This document shows, piece by piece, positions 58,799-64,000 of a stretch of 64,000 nucleotides of DNA (position 1 is its first letter; every line of letters starts with the position of its first letter). The notes beneath the pieces were generated by a model that saw only the letters and a list, made by a program, of their open reading frames with translations, was not told the origin of the DNA and searched no databases. Made by a program: the position numbers and the translations under genes. The DNA is from Cryptomeria japonica (Eukaryota; Streptophyta; Pinopsida; Cupressales; Cupressaceae): contig NC_081415.1 of NCBI RefSeq assembly GCF_030272615.1, positions 422,929,757 through 422,993,756 on the forward strand, in the 5' to 3' direction.

Positions 58799-60610
58799 GT
58801 GAATTACACTTATACATACGATGATGCAGTAAATGTGATCATTGTTGATGAAAATCCATCTTTAGAACCAATCAATGTTATCACGAGAAGCAAAGCAAAG
58901 GTTTCTTTTCCAGGTATAGCAAAAGATTCAACATCCACATCACAACAATACAATTTAGTAGAGAAATTACAAAGAATACCCGCTCAAATATCAATTCTGG
59001 AACTTCTCAAGGTTTCACATATGCATAAAGAAATTTTGGAGAAAGATTTAGTGGAAACAACAGTTTCAAAAGATTTGGATATAGATCAGTTCCAAAACAT
59101 GGTAGGACACCTTATAGCTCCTCATTGCTTATCATTTTCTGAAAATGATGAAGCATCCTTACAACATCTTGATAATGCCCCCTTACATGTTGAAGTATCC
59201 ATTAATAAAACTCATGTTAAATGTGTACTCATAGATGGAGGAGCAGTCTTAAATATTTGTGCATTAAGTTTGATAAAAGCTTTGGGATATTCAGAGAATG
59301 CAGTAGACCCGAAAAAGAAAATAATCATCAAGGCTTATGATGAAGCATAAGGTTCTTCTAAAGGAACTGTTGTGCTACCAATAAGGATAGGACCTATGGA
59401 AAAGGATACATTGTATCAAGTTTTAGATTTGAACCTCTCTTACAAAATTCTTCTAGGAAGACCATGGATTCACAAGATGCAAGCAGTTCCTTCTACATAT
59501 CATCAATGTGTGAAATTTCCCCATGAAGGAAAAGAGATCACTATAATTGCAGATTCCAGTCAATATTGCAATAATTTGAAGCCCACACAAGATACAAGAG
59601 TTCCACATAATAGAGAATCAATATATCCTACCAAAGAAATTCAAGCAAAGTTATGGGAAACTTTTGAAGAAAAGCTCAAGTTAAATGATGAAGGAATGGG
59701 AAAATATTCTTTGCATAATTTTCCACTTTCCCCTAAGTCATATGGAAAGCCTACAGATATTCAATCAAAGACATCTAAAAAATCAAAACATATGTTTAAA
59801 GGAACTTTTGTTAGTGCTGGAACTCTTGAAGAGGAAAATGAAGACAAAGACATTCTTGGTTGGTTGTACAAGGATGAAGACAAAACTATAGCAACAACAA
59901 CAGAAGTCAATATTCCCATAAAACAATATGGCAAAGGATATGAAATCATGCAAAAGATGGGATATGGAGGGAAAGGACCAGTTGGTAAGCAACATCATGG
60001 TATTTCAGAACCTATTTGTCTGCACTCACAAGCCACAGAAGATAAATCCGGGTTGGGATATCTAAAATTAAATCAAAAACAACATAATCATCAACAACAA
60101 AAGTGGAGAAAGAAATCAGTTTCTAAAGAAGAAAATTGGCAAGAGAAGCTACATCAAGCGGTCATAATAGTAACCAATAAACAAAAGAAGCAAGAAAAAC
60201 ATGAAAAGAAAGAGGAGGAGATTACCATCCAAGGTGACAAAAAATCTTGTCAACAAGTTCTGAAAATACAAACAAATGCAAAGTTTGAACAAGATATTCC
60301 AGAAACAGTAAAAATAGAGATGGCAGAAATTAGAGAGCTTTTCGTACCATACGACATTCTAGTATGGTATAGTGGAGTAATCTTAGATCAAGATTCAGAG
60401 ATAGATTCCAATGAATATGAATGGGGTCCACATGTCTTATCTACTATATCAAGTAAAGAACACAATGAAGATCAAGCGAAAGAAGACTTGTCTATTGCAG
60501 AACAAAAGATGAAGTTAGAAAGAAGGCAAGAAAAACTCAGAATTCAGAGAAAAGAGGCGTATGCAAAAAGGAAAGGAAATGACAAAGACAAAGAAGTAAT
60601 GCCACAATAA
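58799..60610 (+). pseudogene. Protease and G-patch region of the Tat element
   Basis: Same frame as gag. The aspartic protease has VLIDGGAVLNI with the catalytic Asp at 59234-59236 and ILLGRPWIH at about 59450. A stop lies at 59348. Further on, YGKGYEIMQKMGYGGKG then GISEPI (59925-60020) is a G-patch, a glycine-rich RNA/protein-binding motif known in some retroviral proteases and in plant Tat polyproteins. The rest is Lys/Glu-rich. Ends with a TAA at 60608. Confidence 0.75.
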
Positions 60611-61543
60611 TTACAAACAAGGATAGGTCAAGCATCTGAAAATACAAGATTTTCATCAAAAGAGGAACAAGATGTATCTAGATGTGGCAGAACCCTAGAA
60701 GAACTAAGAGATAGTCAAGCTGGATTGACTATTAGTCCAGAAGAAGTTGAGTTTGAAAGGAGACAAAATCTATGAAAAGAATCCTCTTTATCATGTGCAC
60801 AAATATGTCAACTTCTAAATGCAAACGAGGTCAATCAAGAAGGAATTTGTAGTATTAAAGATGTGCATGTGGATATAATCCATTCATTTAAGGGACAAAC
60901 GTCAGTTGAAGAACAACTTGAGTGTGAACTACACAATTCTAATATTAATTTTGTTAAGACTACTTTGAAAACGCTTGAGAAAGACAATTCTCAAGAACAT
61001 TTAATATATGACAGTACCTATTATACGCCAAGCTATGATCATTATGTCATGAATGTTGAAACACCTAATGATGATAGTGATTACGATTTACCCCTTCTTC
61101 ATGCTAAATTAATTGATTGGGATAATTTAGATAACCCCGAACTGAATGTCTTTTCCAATGATCATGACTTAGCCAAGTATCTTAACATTGTTGAACCCAC
61201 CCATCCTAAGATATCTTCCATTGTAGAATCAAGTGATGTTTCTCATAGTCAGGAAAATGTCAAACTTTCCAGTTGCAAAAATGAAATAAAACAAGGAAAG
61301 AGACCTATTGTTGAAAACCATTTCATGGTAACATTAGATCAATCAAAAGAGAAAACAAAGGATGTATCTGATGGTGAAAACCTTCTTGAGGCATCAGGAG
61401 ATGGAAAGTTTGACATTCTTCCTACATCTTTTCAAGAGAGATCTACCATCCTGATAGAACCAATAGTAAACATTGGTACATCAAAGGATCCTAAAATACT
61501 TCATTTTGCTGCCTCTTTGTCAGAAAAAGAGAGGAAATAATAC
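60611..61543 (+). pseudogene. Linker region between protease and RT
   Basis: Same frame as gag-protease, with stops at about 60608, 60773 and 61538. Acidic and Asn-rich, no domain seen. Reads as spacer of the Tat polyprotein. Confidence 0.5.
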
Positions 61544-62397
61544 ATGGAGTTCTTTACACAAAGACAAATAAATTTTGCTTGGTCTTATGCAGATATGCCA
61601 GGACTTAATCTTGATCTTATCATGCATCATATTAATGTGGATTTAAAAGCAAAACCCGTTAAGAAGAAGCTAAGAAAGATGCATCCACACATTGCTCTTC
61701 TTGTAAAAACTGAGCTAAAGAAACTATTAGAAGTAGGTTTCATAAGACCAGTTGCTTATCCATAATGGGTTTCAAGTATTGTACCAATATCAAAGTTAGA
61801 TAAGAGCATAAGGGTCTGTACAAATTTCAGAGATTTGAATAAAGCATGTCCAAAAGATGATTTCCTGCTACCAAACATTGATATCATAGTGGACTTATTA
61901 GCAGGACATGAGATGTTTTCATTAATGGATGTCTTCTCAGGATATAATCAAATAAGAATCGCACTTGAAGATCAAGATAAGACAACTTTCACCTGTGCAT
62001 GGGGAACATATTGCTGGAATGTCATGCCAATTGGGCTTAAGAATGCAGGAGCGACTTATCAAAGGGCTATGATGACAATTTTCTATGATATGATGCATAC
62101 ATTTATGGAAGATTATGTCAATGACATACTTGCAAAATCTCATACAAGACAAGAACATTTGAACATTTTAAGCAAGATTTTTGACAAGCTGGAAAGATAT
62201 CAATTGAGATTAAATCCAAAGAAATGTGCATTTGGGGTAACCTCTGGAAAGCTCCTTGGGTACATTATATCAGCTCGTGGCATTGAAGTAGATCCTGAAA
62301 AAGTGAAAGCTATCATGGAGATGGAGTCACCTAAGAACATAAGTCAATTGCGATCTTTACAAGGAAGATTGCAATCAATCAGGAGATTTGTTTCTCA
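61544..62397 (+). pseudogene. Reverse transcriptase of the Tat element
   Basis: Ty3/gypsy RT in the gag frame: VGFIRPV, VSSIVPISKL, RVCTNFRDLNKACPKDDF, MFSLMDVFSGYNQI, MPIGLKNAGATYQRAM, EDYVNDILAKS, LNPKKCAFGV, GKLLGYIISARGI. The active-site YVDD reads YVND (Asn at 62120-62122), which removes one catalytic Asp. A TAA at 61763 precedes the conserved Trp. Near 62397 a small deletion shifts the frame. Confidence 0.9.
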
Positions 62398-63350
62398 GTG
62401 GCCGATAGATGCCTTCCATTTACCTATTTTCTACATAAAAATGTTCCATTCAAATGGGATATAAAATGTGAAGAAGCTTTCTTTCAAATAAAAGAATATC
62501 TTATGAGTACTCCAGTACTGATATCACCCGCCAAAGGGAAACCATTGTTACTCTATGTCTCAGCAACAAGTGTATCATTAGGTGCTCTCCTAGCTCAACA
62601 TGATGATGAAGGAAAAGAAAGAGCAGTTTATTATATTAGCAGAACACTTGTTGGCTACGAATTAAATTATTCATCAATTGAAAAGATATGTCTAGCAATT
62701 GTATTTGCAATTGAGAAGCTGCGACATTATATGTTGATTCATTCCATAAAACTAATAGAAAAGATAGATCCTCTCAAATATCTGTTGAGAAAGTCAAAAT
62801 TGACAGGGAGACTAGCCAAATGGGTCATGATACTGAGTGAATTTGACATAGAATATGTTGATTGGAAAGCTATCAAGGGACAAGTCATTGCTGATCAATT
62901 GGCTGATGCACCTTTACAAAATGACATGCCTTTGCACATCGAATTTCCTGATGTAGATATCTTAATAGTAAGTACAAACTTTTGGGAATTGTAATTTGAT
63001 GGTTCTTATACCCAATATGGATGAGGTGTAGGAATGTTTTTCATCACACCTCAAGGACACACAATTCTGAAATCATATAGACTACGATTTCCATGCACCA
63101 ATAACACTGCAGAGTATGAAGCATTAGCTATAGGGCCTAAAATGGCCATTGAGTGGAACATAAAAAAACTCCATGTGTATGGTGATTCACAACTTATCAT
63201 TAATCAAATAAATGATGAATATCAAACAAAGGATGATAAGCTTATGCCATACAAATAGCTGGTGGAGGAATTTAAAGAACACTTTAAAGAAATCACATTC
63301 ACCCAGATTCCAAGAAACAAAAATAAAGCAACAGATGCAATGGCTACAAT
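62398..63350 (+). pseudogene. Two RNase H domains of the Tat element
   Basis: First RNase H (62480-62990): VLISPAKGKPLLLYVSATSVSLGALLA…, VYYISRTL, YSSIEKICLAIVFAIEKLRHY, KWVMILSEFDIEYV. Its first catalytic Asp position reads Ser, as is usual for Tat elements. Second, archaeal-type RNase H (62995-63350): FDGSYTQYG, NNTAEYEAL and YGDSQLIINQ supply Asp, Glu and Asp. Stops at 62992, 63022 and 63256. Confidence 0.85.
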
Positions 63351-64000
63351 AACATCTCTCTTGCAAAATAAGGAGAATCAACAATGTTGCGAATTTCTCA
63401 TGAAAGATACCTTAACACCTACCATCCAATCCCAGCATACCTATCGAATTTGTCATATATCAGGAACTAGTCAATCCTTATATGGTCAAACCTACCAATA
63501 TTTGAAAGATCATATCCGTCCTCTTGAATTATCTTGTAATCAGAGAAGAAACTTTATCTGTCAGTCCTCTTGCTATACTATTATTGCTGATATCCTATAT
63601 AGGCATGGTCTAGATGGTACGTTGTTGAGATTTCTTGAAAAAGATGAATCTAAGAGAGTTCTTAATGACATTCATGCGAGTATTTGTGGTACACACTCAA
63701 GTGGTTTAACATTGGCTAAGAAACTTATTCGTATGGGTTACTTTTGGCCTACTATGGAAAGAGATTCATTCACATATGCTAGAAAATGTAAGCAATGTTA
63801 GATCCATGGAAATATCATTCATGCGCCAACACAAGAGTTATATCCTATGATAGGATCATCACCATTTTCACAATGGGGCCTTGATTTGGTAGGAAAGATC
63901 AATCCCTCATCTTCTAGTGGACACAAGTTTATTCTGATTGCTACTGAATATTTTACTAAGTGGATTGAAGTAGTACCTTTAACAATAGTGACATGAAAAC
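63351..64000 (+). pseudogene. Integrase of the Tat element, N-terminal part
   Basis: The zinc-binding HHCC domain reads HASICGTHSSGLTLAKKL…CKQC (about 63670-63800), followed by a TAG where relatives have Gln, then the catalytic core start SPFSQWGLDLVGKI and FTKWIEVVPL. The core is cut by the window end. Confidence 0.85.

Larger units (their letters stand above)
46049..64000 (+). mobile_element. Tat-lineage Ty3/gypsy retrotransposon, decayed, runs off right edge
   Basis: LTR 46049-47223, primer-binding site, leader (47224-47996, resuming 55715-57199), then one long gag-pro-pol frame from 57200 with many stops. Order protease, RT, RNase H, second RNase H, integrase is gypsy order, and the second (archaeal-type) RNase H marks the Tat group. 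A younger element is inserted at 47997-55714. The 3' LTR is beyond the window. Confidence 0.85.

Overview
The window looks like a piece of a very large, repeat-filled plant nuclear genome. It is most likely a conifer or other gymnosperm, which I infer from dense layers of old, degraded LTR retrotransposons, a degraded Tat-type Ty3/gypsy element and a CACTA transposon of great length. I see no intact host gene, no tRNA or rRNA gene and no CRISPR array. Everything recognisable is a transposable element, a satellite, or a host-gene fragment carried inside an element.

Layout. (1) 1-12404: two related, minus-strand, copia-like elements that lack pol. The first (1-4068) runs off the left edge. The second (5761-12404) is complete to its 5-bp target duplication GATGA. 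Each has a CCHC zinc-knuckle ORF followed by a second large ORF of unknown function (ORF2). (2) 14022-18234: a 4.2-kb solo LTR with a perfect TGAAT duplication. (3) 18899-21540: a decayed DDE-type transposase gene, followed by a 345-bp TRIM (21927-22271), a 48-bp minisatellite (22454-22645) and a 2.3-kb array of about 360-bp repeats (22845-25133). (4) 25852-28115: one LTR interrupted by a second LTR of similar type. (5) 28116 to about 45 kb: a CACTA (En/Spm) element with TNP2 and TnpA-like genes. TNP2 is split by a block holding fragments of a CYP59-like cyclophilin and of a xanthine dehydrogenase/aldehyde oxidase, and TnpA is split by a solo LTR. (6) 46049-64000: a decayed Tat-lineage Ty3/gypsy element that runs off the right edge. 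A young, almost intact non-autonomous LTR element (47997-55714) is nested in its leader.

Relations. Target duplications, primer-binding sites and polypurine tracts fix many boundaries, so insertions can be ordered. Element 47997-55714 is younger than the Tat element it sits in. The solo LTR at 42519-43504 is younger than the CACTA TnpA gene. The CACTA is younger than the LTR at 25852. LTR 26008-27165 is also younger than the LTR at 25852. Premature stops in the older coding regions often stand where the family has Gln or Arg (CAA/CAG/CGA to TAA/TAG/TGA), as expected from decay of methylated cytosines.

Limits: all homology calls are by eye. Names of protein families are from remembered motifs, and no database search was run.
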